Source of the DNA: Bryobacterales bacterium | Lineage (GTDB): Bacteria; Acidobacteriota; Terriglobia; Bryobacterales; Bryobacteraceae | Length of the DNA stretch: 41,622 nucleotides | Direction: 5' to 3' | NCBI GenBank assembly: GCA_026954325.1 | Contig: JAIXKK010000167.1 | Coordinates: 1-41,622, forward strand | Part shown: positions 34,651 to 41,622 of the stretch, one piece after another | Layout of the letters: the number at the start of each line of letters is the position of its first letter | Position numbering within the stretch: the first letter of the stretch is position 1 | Translations under genes and position numbers: made by a program | Notes under the pieces: generated by a model | Told to the model about the DNA's origin: nothing | Database searches by the model: none | What the model saw: the letters and a program-made list of their open reading frames with translations, nothing else

Positions 34651-35787
34651 ATGGGACTAGCCGCTCTATTATTGATGCTACAAGGGTGCGCACCGCCGGC
34701 CGTGGCGGAAACGCCGCGAGCCGAACATGCCATCATCCTGCTGATCGACGGGCTCAGCTTCAAGGCGCCCGAGCGTATCGGAATGAAGAATTTCCAGGCG
34801 CTGGCGGCGGCGGGGGCGTATTGGGAGAAATCGTACAACATTGTTCCGGCGCACCCCAAGAGCGGCGAGTGGGCGCGTTATCATTCTTCGTCGATTCCGA
34901 ACCCGGCGATTCTGGCGGGCACGCTGCTGCTGCGGCCGGATCAGCGCTGGGTGCAGGATAGCTTCTATCCGCGCCGCGTCACCGCCCACGCGGCGAATGA
35001 CATCGATTACCGGCGGTTGAACGTGGGGTTCCACCTGAGCTTCCTGCACGGCTCCGACGAGGCTCCCGTGGACGACGCGGAGGTGTTTTTCTGGGCCGCC
35101 GAGTTTCTCCGCAAGGCGCGGCCCGCGTTCATGAAGATCCACCTGCAGGACACCGGGCGCGGCGGGGAGATGTGCCGCTCGGAGAAAGACCCGGCCGTAC
35201 CATGGCGTGGGAACATCTGGGCCGAGGGCTCGCCTTACCGCGGGAACGCGCTCAAGGCCGATGAGTACCTGGGGCGCATCGTGGAGGAACTCGGGAAGCT
35301 TGGGTTGAGGGAAAAGACGGTTCTGTTCGTGAGCGCGGACCACGGGCAGTCCGACGGCGGCTGGCATCCCTTCGATGACCGCGACGCGTGGGCGATGCCG
35401 CTTGTCGCGGTGGGGCCGGGCATCAAGAAGGGCCAACGCTTCGAGTATGCCGAGCAGATCGACATCGTGCCGACGCTGTGTCACCTGATGGGAGTGAAGC
35501 CGCCGCCCAATGCGGACGGGCGCATCCTGGCCGAGGCGCTCACAGATCCGCCGGCGGGCGTGCCGCCGCGGCGCTACACCGTGCGGGAACTCAACGCCGT
35601 GCTGGTGGAAGGCGAAGCGCTTGCGCGAAAGCAGCCGAAAGGCTCGGCGGCGGCCAAGGACTTTTTCGGCTTCGATCGCATTCTGCACTGGCGCGACTTT
35701 GGCACGCTGGAAAAGCTGCTGGCGCACGATCGCGAGGCGGTGGAAGCCATGCGGGCGGGGAGGCGGAAACCGGGCTCCCCTCGATAG
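34651..35787 (+). CDS. Alkaline-phosphatase-superfamily (sulfatase/phosphodiesterase-like) lipoprotein
   Basis: 378 residues. The start MGLAALLLMLQGCAPP is a short lipoprotein-type signal with a near-lipobox LQGC. The alkaline-phosphatase fold shows HAIILLIDGLSF at the first metal aspartate, VLFVSADHGQSDGGWHPF with the DHG metal motif, and EQIDIVPTLCHLMGVKPPPN, the common end of this superfamily. There is no CxPxR formylglycine signature, so classical sulfatase activity is unlikely; a phosphodiester or phosphonate substrate is possible but not shown. Confidence 0.8.
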   Translation: MGLAALLLMLQGCAPPAVAETPRAEHAIILLIDGLSFKAPERIGMKNFQALAAAGAYWEKSYNIVPAHPKSGEWARYHSSSIPNPAILAGTLLLRPDQRWVQDSFYPRRVTAHAANDIDYRRLNVGFHLSFLHGSDEAPVDDAEVFFWAAEFLRKARPAFMKIHLQDTGRGGEMCRSEKDPAVPWRGNIWAEGSPYRGNALKADEYLGRIVEELGKLGLREKTVLFVSADHGQSDGGWHPFDDRDAWAMPLVAVGPGIKKGQRFEYAEQIDIVPTLCHLMGVKPPPNADGRILAEALTDPPAGVPPRRYTVRELNAVLVEGEALARKQPKGSAAAKDFFGFDRILHWRDFGTLEKLLAHDREAVEAMRAGRRKPGSPR

Positions 35788-35877
35788 GCCCATGACCGTG
35801 GACGGGCGAGAGTGGCGAAACGCGACTGACAAGACCCCCTCGCCAAGTGTGAGAATTGAGTTCGAAACAGTTTATCC

Positions 35878-36954
35878 ATGCGGCAAGTTCCCTTGAGCCA
35901 AATTCTGGAGCAGCAGCAAATCCTGCATGGCGCGGGTTCGTTGTCCCGGCAAGCGCTGGAGGCAATTGCGCGGCGGGCGGACGGCCGCGCGATCCGGCAT
36001 TCGGCCGAGACCGGCTGTGGAGCAAGCACGCTCTTGCTCTCGCACCTGAGCGAGAATCATGCGGTCTTCTCGCTCGATGTCGCGGCCAGCATGACCAACA
36101 TCCGGCAATCCCCGCTTCTGCGTTCCGGGGTGGTTACCTTTGTCGAAGGGCCCACGCAGAGAACCCTACCGCGGCACGAGTTTTCGCAAAAACTGCAACT
36201 CGTGTTGCTGGACGGTCCGCACGCTTACCCGTTTCCCGATCTCGAATATTATTACCTTTACCCGCATCTCGAGACGGGCGCGCTCCTGATTCTCGATGAC
36301 ATCCAGATCCCCACCATCCATCACCTCTTCGATTTTTTGCGTCACGACCGCATGTTCCATCTCGACGAAGTGGTCCGGAACACGGCGTTTTTCACTCGCA
36401 CGGCAGAGTACACGTTCGATCCCTTGGGCGATGGGTGGCAAGCGCAGCGGTACAACGAGCGCGCTCTGCCGCGCTACGACTGGCGCAAGCGGCTCGGCAT
36501 GCAGCTTCAGCGCCCGCTGGTTCGGGAGTTGCTCGGGGGTCTTTGGAAATTGCGTGAACGGGCCGCGTGGAATGCTTCCGTCCGCATCCTGTCTCCCGCA
36601 AAATCGCAAGGGGTTGCGGCGGCGGGCACTGTCATGGGCCGCGTGGAGTTGCCGCCGGATTCGTTCCTTTGGGTGCTGGTCCATCGCGTCGACGTGGCGG
36701 GCTGGTGGCCGCAAGGAGGCGGACCGGCCGCGGTTGCGAGCGGCGACTGGGAGGTGTCCGTCAAGTTCGGCGAACACTCGGATGCGGGACACGATTTTGA
36801 CATCGCCGCGCTTGTTGTCGGGCCTTCGATCCACCGCCTCTGGCTGCAATGGGTAAATACGGTAAGCCGCACGAATGAAGCACCGCCTGTACAGGCGCCG
36901 GCGGTGCGCTTCGTCTTCGCGGAGTCCAGACGCCGAGTTCATCGCGGCGCGTAG
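35878..36954 (+). CDS. Class I SAM-dependent methyltransferase with C-terminal extension
   Basis: 358 residues. The first 190 residues are a Methyltransf_24-like domain: ETGCGASTLLLSHLSENHAV (motif I), FSLDVAASMT with the acidic ribose ligand, LQLVLLDGPHAYPFPDLEYY, and GALLILDDIQIPTIHHLFDF. Residues about 200-358 form an extra region with beta-strand-like segments (SFLWVLVHRVDVAGWWP) I do not recognise. Substrate unknown. It starts 90 bases behind the phosphatase gene on the same strand; no clear ribosome binding site precedes the ATG. Confidence 0.7.
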   Translation: MRQVPLSQILEQQQILHGAGSLSRQALEAIARRADGRAIRHSAETGCGASTLLLSHLSENHAVFSLDVAASMTNIRQSPLLRSGVVTFVEGPTQRTLPRHEFSQKLQLVLLDGPHAYPFPDLEYYYLYPHLETGALLILDDIQIPTIHHLFDFLRHDRMFHLDEVVRNTAFFTRTAEYTFDPLGDGWQAQRYNERALPRYDWRKRLGMQLQRPLVRELLGGLWKLRERAAWNASVRILSPAKSQGVAAAGTVMGRVELPPDSFLWVLVHRVDVAGWWPQGGGPAAVASGDWEVSVKFGEHSDAGHDFDIAALVVGPSIHRLWLQWVNTVSRTNEAPPVQAPAVRFVFAESRRRVHRGA

Positions 36955-36988
36955 GCGGATGTGTGGAGACTCACATGGACTACTCGGC

Positions 36989-38701
36989 TCACGGGAGGAG
37001 TTCGCGCAGGTCGATAGTGTAGTGGTCGTTGCCGTGAGTGACGGTGAGGAGGCGGCCTCCGGGAGCGGATTGGAGGTAGGGGGAGTCGAAGAGTTTCCAC
37101 TGGGAGAAGTCGCGGGGCTGGCCGTAGGTGAAGCGGAGGTCGTGGCCGCGGAGGGAGCGGAAGCGCACGCCGGGGACGGGGTCGAGTTGGAAATGGAGCG
37201 GCAAGGCGAGGATGGCGCGGCGGAAAGCTTCGAAATCGGGGAATTCAGAGGCGGATGCGGCCTGGAGGATGGTTCCGTTGTGGAGGTGGGGGCTCAAGAG
37301 GCGGCGGCCGCCGCCGGGGACGGGCTTCCATTCATAGGGGGCGAGGGGGCGGTAGGCGATGAAGGCGTTGCCGCCCTGGGCGAAGATCCAGCCGGAGGGG
37401 TGTTCTTCGAAGTGAGTCAGGTTGTCGGGGAAGAACCCGTTGATGTGGGGAAAACGGGTTCCGGGCGGAATGTCGTAGAGGGCGATGACGGTGTCCTGGT
37501 CCTGAAGGATCTGCTCGTAGGGGGAGCCGCCGAGGAATTTGTCGGGGGAGTCGTAAGTTTTCTTTGAGCGGACGACGGCCTCGGTGACGAAGTCGGGCAT
37601 GGCGGTGAAGTACATCTGGAGTTCGTAGGTGGAGGAATAGGGGTGCATCGAGAAGATCGTGTTGCGCTTGCCGCGCGGATCGTCGAGCGCCCAGGTGACG
37701 TCCCAGGAGTGTTGCTGAATGGGCTGGAGAATGCCGCCCTGATCGGAGCCGACGGCGTAGTCGTGGTGCATGTAGGTGGTCTTGTAGACGGGGGCGTTGC
37801 GGACATCGGTGAAGCGCCAGCGGTTTCGGGTGCGCTTTAACTCGCGGTGGAGGTAGGGGCGGGAGCGGTCCGTGGCGATCTGGCGGATGACTTCGGGGGG
37901 TTGGTAGGCGGAGGCGACGGAGTAGAAGAGGGCGTAGTAGCTGAAGCCGGGGAGGGGATAGCCGAGTCCGAAGAGGAGCCAGCCGAAGTCGCTCGAGACT
38001 CCGTTCCATTTTTCGAGGACCTGAATATCGTCGGTGCGGGCGTGGGCTCCGATGTAGATGCCGTCGAGGTTTTCGATGGCGTAATCGGCGATGATCCAAT
38101 CGAGCATGCGCTGGGCGCGGAGGCGCATTTTGGGATCTTCGGACCAGGCGGCGAGGTAGGAGAGAGGCAGCAGGTAGACGCCGATGTAGTGCGTGCAGTC
38201 ATATTCGCCCTGGCCGATGGTGGTGGTGAGCTTCATCCAGTGGAGGAGGTACTCCTCGGCCTCGCGGAAGTTTTCCGAGGAAGACTTTCCGGTGTACCAG
38301 GTGTCGCCGGGCTGATCGGGATAAAGCTGGGACATGAGGTAGAGGGAGACGTAGTACATGAGCCAGTGGTTTTCGGTGTCGCCGCGAAAGGGCATGTAGG
38401 TCTTCCAGGATTGGCGGAGGGCGTTGCGGGCGGAGGGCGTGAGTTGTCCGCGGTCGAGGTAGGCGACGGCGGTGACGGGGAACATCCAGAACATGTCGCC
38501 GCTGGGGGATTCGAGGAGTTCTTCAAGGCGGCGGGAACACCACTGGGGATCGCGGTGGAGATAGAGCTTGGCGGCGATGGTCTGGTAGCTTCCGTTCGGA
38601 AGCGCGGCGTTGGTTTCGATGACCTTGCGGATGCGCTCCGGGAAGGCGGTTTGCGCCGAGGCCGGCGCGAGCAGGAGCAGGGCTGTGAAGAGCAGGTTCA
38701 T
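36989..38701 (-). CDS. Secreted protein of unknown function, probable (alpha/alpha) barrel
   Basis: 570 residues with a signal peptide (MNLLFTALLLLAPASAQ). Repeated aromatic helical segments in the first 300 residues (FWMFPVTAVAYLDRGQLT, NHWLMYYVSLYLMSQLYPDQ, YDCTHYIGVYLLPLSYLAAW) resemble an alpha/alpha toroid as in polysaccharide lyases and some hydrolases; the C-terminal half (SMHPYSSTYELQMYFTAMPD, GGRLLTVTHGNDHYTIDL) looks beta-rich. A lyase/hydrolase role is inference; I recognise no catalytic motif. The ATG overlaps the stop of the upstream BNR-like gene (ATGA). Confidence 0.6.
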   Translation of the reverse strand: MNLLFTALLLLAPASAQTAFPERIRKVIETNAALPNGSYQTIAAKLYLHRDPQWCSRRLEELLESPSGDMFWMFPVTAVAYLDRGQLTPSARNALRQSWKTYMPFRGDTENHWLMYYVSLYLMSQLYPDQPGDTWYTGKSSSENFREAEEYLLHWMKLTTTIGQGEYDCTHYIGVYLLPLSYLAAWSEDPKMRLRAQRMLDWIIADYAIENLDGIYIGAHARTDDIQVLEKWNGVSSDFGWLLFGLGYPLPGFSYYALFYSVASAYQPPEVIRQIATDRSRPYLHRELKRTRNRWRFTDVRNAPVYKTTYMHHDYAVGSDQGGILQPIQQHSWDVTWALDDPRGKRNTIFSMHPYSSTYELQMYFTAMPDFVTEAVVRSKKTYDSPDKFLGGSPYEQILQDQDTVIALYDIPPGTRFPHINGFFPDNLTHFEEHPSGWIFAQGGNAFIAYRPLAPYEWKPVPGGGRRLLSPHLHNGTILQAASASEFPDFEAFRRAILALPLHFQLDPVPGVRFRSLRGHDLRFTYGQPRDFSQWKLFDSPYLQSAPGGRLLTVTHGNDHYTIDLRELLP

Positions 38702-39693
38702 CGTCTTGCCTCCGGAACGAAGAAGAAGCCTTGGATGATGCTGCCCTCCATGCCATGGCGGCTCCAATGGAGACCCGCGTCTTCCGAGACGAAGACGGCT
38801 TCCTCGTGGACGCTCGCGTAGAGGCGGCCGGGGTGATCGGGGTGGAAGGCGACGCTCCAGACCTGGGTGGAGGGCAGGCCGGTGTTGCGCGGGGTGAAGG
38901 TGCGGCCGTTGTCGTCGGATATGAGGACGCCGGGGCCCCAGCCGCAGACGGCGAGGCGGCGCGGTTGGCGCGGGTCGTAGGCGATCTTATAGAGGGTAGG
39001 TCCGGCGGGGATGGCGGAGACGGGTTGCCAGGAAGAGCCGTTGTCTCCGGAGCGATAGAGGCCGGAGGATTGCGTGGCGGCGAGCCACTCGGCGGGTTGG
39101 TGCGGGGATTGCTCGATGGCGGTGATCATCTCGGGGGCGCCGGCGGCGCGGCTCCAGTGGGCGGCGTTATCGGTGGTGAGGAAGATGCCAAGCTCCGTAC
39201 CGGCGAGCAGGCGGCCCTCGATGGCGCGGTCGACGCGGATGGTTTTGGTGAACTTGCGGGAAATGCCGGTGTCGGTGTGCCGCCAGGTGCGGCCGTCATC
39301 AGTGGAGGCAGCGATGCCATCGGGGAGGGCGATGAAGAGCGTTCCGGGGTGGTGGGGATCGACAGCGACATCCTGGAGTTCCGTAACGTTCCAGGAGGTG
39401 AGGATGCGCCAGGTGCGGCCGCTATCGGAGGAGCGGATGCAGCCGTTGCCGGCGGCGAGGTAGAGGATGCGTGGGTCGCGGCGGTCATAATCGAGGGAGG
39501 AGAGGAAGGGATGGTTGTAGCTGAGGTGATCCCAGGTTTCCCGCGCGGTAAGTGTGAAGAGACCGCTCGGCGGGAGTTTGGCTCCGACGACGTAGCCCTT
39601 GGATGTGGCGCCGCAAAGGAAGACGCGGTGGGTTTGGGCGGATAGAGTCAGCGTGGCAAGGGCGAAGATTCGCAGGCAATTGAGCCAAAACAC
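38698..39693 (-). CDS. Secreted BNR/Ycf48-like beta-propeller protein
   Basis: 331 residues. The GTG at 39,693 follows GAGGAGG by 4 bases and starts a signal peptide (VFWLNCLRIFALATLTLSAQ). Bladed repeats with Asp-box-like S-x-D-x-G-x-T-W follow: SSDSGRTWRI, STDDGRTWRH, SGDNGSSWQP, SDDNGRTFTP, SEDAGLHWSR. Such propellers occur in sialidases and Ycf48-like assembly factors; without catalytic residues the role is open. It is coupled to the downstream unknown gene and divergent from GH105. Confidence 0.8.
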   Translation of the reverse strand: MFWLNCLRIFALATLTLSAQTHRVFLCGATSKGYVVGAKLPPSGLFTLTARETWDHLSYNHPFLSSLDYDRRDPRILYLAAGNGCIRSSDSGRTWRILTSWNVTELQDVAVDPHHPGTLFIALPDGIAASTDDGRTWRHTDTGISRKFTKTIRVDRAIEGRLLAGTELGIFLTTDNAAHWSRAAGAPEMITAIEQSPHQPAEWLAATQSSGLYRSGDNGSSWQPVSAIPAGPTLYKIAYDPRQPRRLAVCGWGPGVLISDDNGRTFTPRNTGLPSTQVWSVAFHPDHPGRLYASVHEEAVFVSEDAGLHWSRHGMEGSIIQGFFFVPEARR

Positions 39694-39723
39694 ACAACCT
39701 CCTCGAAGAAAAGGGTAGCCTGG

Positions 39724-39735
39724 GGCAATATTGCC
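39724..39735. promoter_or_regulatory. Perfect palindrome in a divergent promoter region
   Basis: GGCAATATTGCC is a perfect 12-base dyad located 30 bases from the BNR start and 28 bases from the GH105 start, in a 70-base gap. Its position suits an operator for a dimeric regulator controlling both units. Confidence 0.4.
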
Positions 39736-39763
39736 TGGCCACTGGCGTGCAGGCCGGAAGCGT

Positions 39764-40825
39764 ATGCGAATTGCCTGCTTATTCTTGCTTATTCCACTAT
39801 GCATCTCTGGGGCCGGCCGGTACAAGGCGGAGTGGCTATCCGTCGCGAATCGATTAGTGAAGACAGACCCGGGGGCGTACGAGTTCAACTGGGGCGAAGG
39901 CGTGCAGTGGATCGGATTGATGAAGACTTATGAGCGCACGGCGGACAAGCGGTATCTGGATTATATGGAACGCTGGACGGCATCCTATATCGGGCAGGAT
40001 CCCCGGGTCTTGTTAAACGGCGTGCGGGAGGGGTATTGCGGGCACTGGAGTCCGGCGACGGCGATTCTCTTCATGCAGGAGGCGAGGCCAAAAGCGGAAT
40101 ACGCGACGCTGGTGCGGCGTGTCGTGGACTACATTGCGAACCACGCGGAGCGGAGTAGCGAGGGCGCGCTCGGGCACTGGCAGGGAAGCCATCAGCTTTG
40201 GGTGGATACGCTATACATGGCATGTCCGCTGCTTGCGGGCGCGGGGAAGGCGTTTTCAAAGCCGGAGTACATAACGGATGCCGCGCGGCAGATTGTAGTA
40301 TATGCGAAACACCTGCAAGATGAACGGAGCGGACTGTTCTATCACATGTGGGATTGGAAGACCGGGGAGCGCACGCCGGCGTTGTGGGGACGGGGGAACG
40401 GATGGGTAACCATGTCGCTGGCGGATACTCTGGAGGTGATGGAGGCGGGGCATCCGCTGCGGGGGAAACTGGTGGAGATCGCCAGGCGGCAGGCGGAAGG
40501 GTTGGCGCGCACGCAGGATGCGGATGGGTTGTGGCATACGGTGCTCGATGAGCCGTCGAGTTATCCGGAATCGTCGGCGACTTCGATGATGGTTTATGGG
40601 TTGGAGAAGTTGGCGCGGTTGGGAGTGTTGGAGAGCAGGTACAGGGCGCTGGCGGAAAGGGCATGGAAGGCGGTCAATCAGCGGTATGTCCGGGACGGAG
40701 TGGTGATTGGGGTTTCGGCGGGCACGGAACCGAGAGGGAAGGAGTATTACGGGAAGCTGCCGGCGGGCTCGCAGACCTGGGGGACGGGCGCGTACCTGAT
40801 GGCCGGGAGCGAGATGGAGCGGTGA
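39764..40825 (+). CDS. GH105 unsaturated rhamnogalacturonyl hydrolase
   Basis: 353 residues from MRIACLFLLIPLCISGAG, a signal peptide. The alpha/alpha barrel shows FNWGEGVQWIGLMKTYERTA, the catalytic Asp in LWVDTLYMACPLL (about residue 147), GLFYHMWDWKTG, WGRGNGWVTMSLADTLEV and YPESSATSMMVYGL, as in YteR/YesR. These enzymes cleave the unsaturated uronic acid left by rhamnogalacturonan lyases. The fold family is also related to GH88. It may act with the secreted proteins encoded on the other strand of the divergent pair. Confidence 0.88.
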   Translation: MRIACLFLLIPLCISGAGRYKAEWLSVANRLVKTDPGAYEFNWGEGVQWIGLMKTYERTADKRYLDYMERWTASYIGQDPRVLLNGVREGYCGHWSPATAILFMQEARPKAEYATLVRRVVDYIANHAERSSEGALGHWQGSHQLWVDTLYMACPLLAGAGKAFSKPEYITDAARQIVVYAKHLQDERSGLFYHMWDWKTGERTPALWGRGNGWVTMSLADTLEVMEAGHPLRGKLVEIARRQAEGLARTQDADGLWHTVLDEPSSYPESSATSMMVYGLEKLARLGVLESRYRALAERAWKAVNQRYVRDGVVIGVSAGTEPRGKEYYGKLPAGSQTWGTGAYLMAGSEMER

Positions 40826-40826
40826 G

Positions 40827-41528
40827 TCAGGGGCGGAGGAGTTCTTCGGCGTAGAGGGCGCCCGCCGGAGTTTCCTCGTGCTTGAAGAAGGCGTAGACGT
40901 CTTTGCTGTCGTTGACGAGCCGGGTGACTTTGTCCTTGATGGCGGCGCGGTCTTCGGGGGTGTATTCCGATTTGCGGAGGCGGCAGTAGACGAATCCGCC
41001 GGTGATGACTTCGGGGGCGACGAAGTCGTCGCTTTCGGCGAGGCACAGGGCGGCGCCGTGTTGTTCGAGGAGGCGGTAGATGGGGTCCTGCATCCAGGAG
41101 GCGTGACGGAACTCGAAGGCGCAACGCAGACCGGGCGGGATGGTTTCGAGGAAGGCTTTGAGCAGCGGTTCGTCGCACTTGAGGTTGGGCGGAAGTTGGA
41201 ACAGAACCGGGCCGAGGCGCTTCACGACACGCAGCGGGTCGATGACTTTGAAGAAAATCTCGCTGAATTCGGAGAGTTTGAGGCGCTGGATATGGGTGAT
41301 GCGCTGGTGGGCCTTGAGGACGAAGACGAAGCCTTCGGGAGTGGTTTGGACCCAGTTTTCGAGCGTGGTGGCGTTGGGGAGGCGGCGGAAGGTGTAGTTG
41401 ATTTCGACGGTGTTGAGGCGGGTGGCGTAGTAGGAGAGGAATTTCTTGGAGGGGAGATCGGCGGGGTAGAAGCCGGGCTTCCAGGCGTCGTAGGCGAAGC
41501 CGGATGTGCCGGCGTAGAGTTTGGTCAT
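40827..41528 (-). CDS. DUF72 domain protein (YecE-like)
   Basis: 233 residues, starting MTKLYAGTSGFAYDAWKPGF, the typical DUF72 opening, then RLNTVEINYTFRRLP, FVFVLKAHQRITH, GPVLFQLPPNLK, CAFEFRHASW, and YAFFKHEETPAGALYAEEL. It is a TIM-barrel-like protein of unconfirmed function. It converges on GH105, the two stop codons being one base apart. Confidence 0.92.
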   Translation of the reverse strand: MTKLYAGTSGFAYDAWKPGFYPADLPSKKFLSYYATRLNTVEINYTFRRLPNATTLENWVQTTPEGFVFVLKAHQRITHIQRLKLSEFSEIFFKVIDPLRVVKRLGPVLFQLPPNLKCDEPLLKAFLETIPPGLRCAFEFRHASWMQDPIYRLLEQHGAALCLAESDDFVAPEVITGGFVYCRLRKSEYTPEDRAAIKDKVTRLVNDSKDVYAFFKHEETPAGALYAEELLRP

Positions 41529-41622
41529 TTCCTTAGTTTACGTGGGGATTGGCGGCGGGGTGGCGATGAGAAATGCCTCCCGTGGTGGTAGCAGCAACCG
41601 GGTAATCCGGGACAAGCCACAC

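Overview
The window reads as a piece of a high-GC chromosome, most probably an acidobacterium of the Solibacter/Bryobacter kind. The reasons are an Oar-like TonB-dependent receptor with an N-terminal carboxypeptidase-regulatory-like domain, many secreted beta-propeller and glycoside hydrolase genes, a TMTC-like membrane protein with TPR repeats, and the general gene style. The taxonomic call is an inference; there is no 16S rRNA here.

Layout. 0-5 kb (minus): a glycosyltransferase/methyltransferase fusion running off the left edge, a hairpin terminator, and a TonB-dependent receptor; both genes carry an apparent frameshift. 5-7 kb (plus): a TPC-type heavy-metal P-type ATPase, then tRNA-His(GUG). 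7.3-13.7 kb (minus): one compact flagellar operon flgB-flgC-fliE-fliF-fliG-fliH-fliI-fliJ for the basal-body rod, MS ring, C ring and export ATPase, with a candidate sigma-54 promoter in front of flgB. 13.7-14.6 kb: a YkgJ-like zinc/iron cluster protein directly behind the RNase P RNA gene. 14.7-25.0 kb (minus): a sugar/amino-acid block with tdh-kbl (threonine to glycine), a GH36-like alpha-galactosidase, a broken GH27 alpha-galactosidase, a frameshifted AraC regulator, an NHL-repeat protein, a decayed PQQ-type propeller and garD (galactarate dehydratase).

25-34.6 kb is a mixed region in which intact housekeeping genes (Nudix hydrolase, nadD, nth, a TPR membrane protein, SRPBCC and lipocalin-like proteins) alternate with wrecks: a 3-hydroxyacyl-CoA dehydrogenase pseudogene, a transposase remnant, a 5'-truncated M16 peptidase, a DUF433/DUF5615-like toxin-antitoxin remnant and an FAD-oxidoreductase remnant. 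34.6-41.6 kb holds an alkaline-phosphatase-superfamily lipoprotein, a SAM methyltransferase, and a divergent pair of units for carbohydrate work (a BNR-type propeller plus an unrecognised secreted protein on minus, a GH105 hydrolase on plus), ending in a DUF72 gene.

The most striking overall property is the number of disrupted reading frames. Some are single indels that could be sequence errors; others have several lesions, missing catalytic segments or truncated ends and look like real decay. I did not find a clear-cut new defence or biosynthetic system. The best leads are the alpha-galactosidase/AraC junction, the eroded accessory loci at 25-29 kb and 33.7-34.6 kb, the strand-composition switch at about 19-27 kb, and several regulatory sites.
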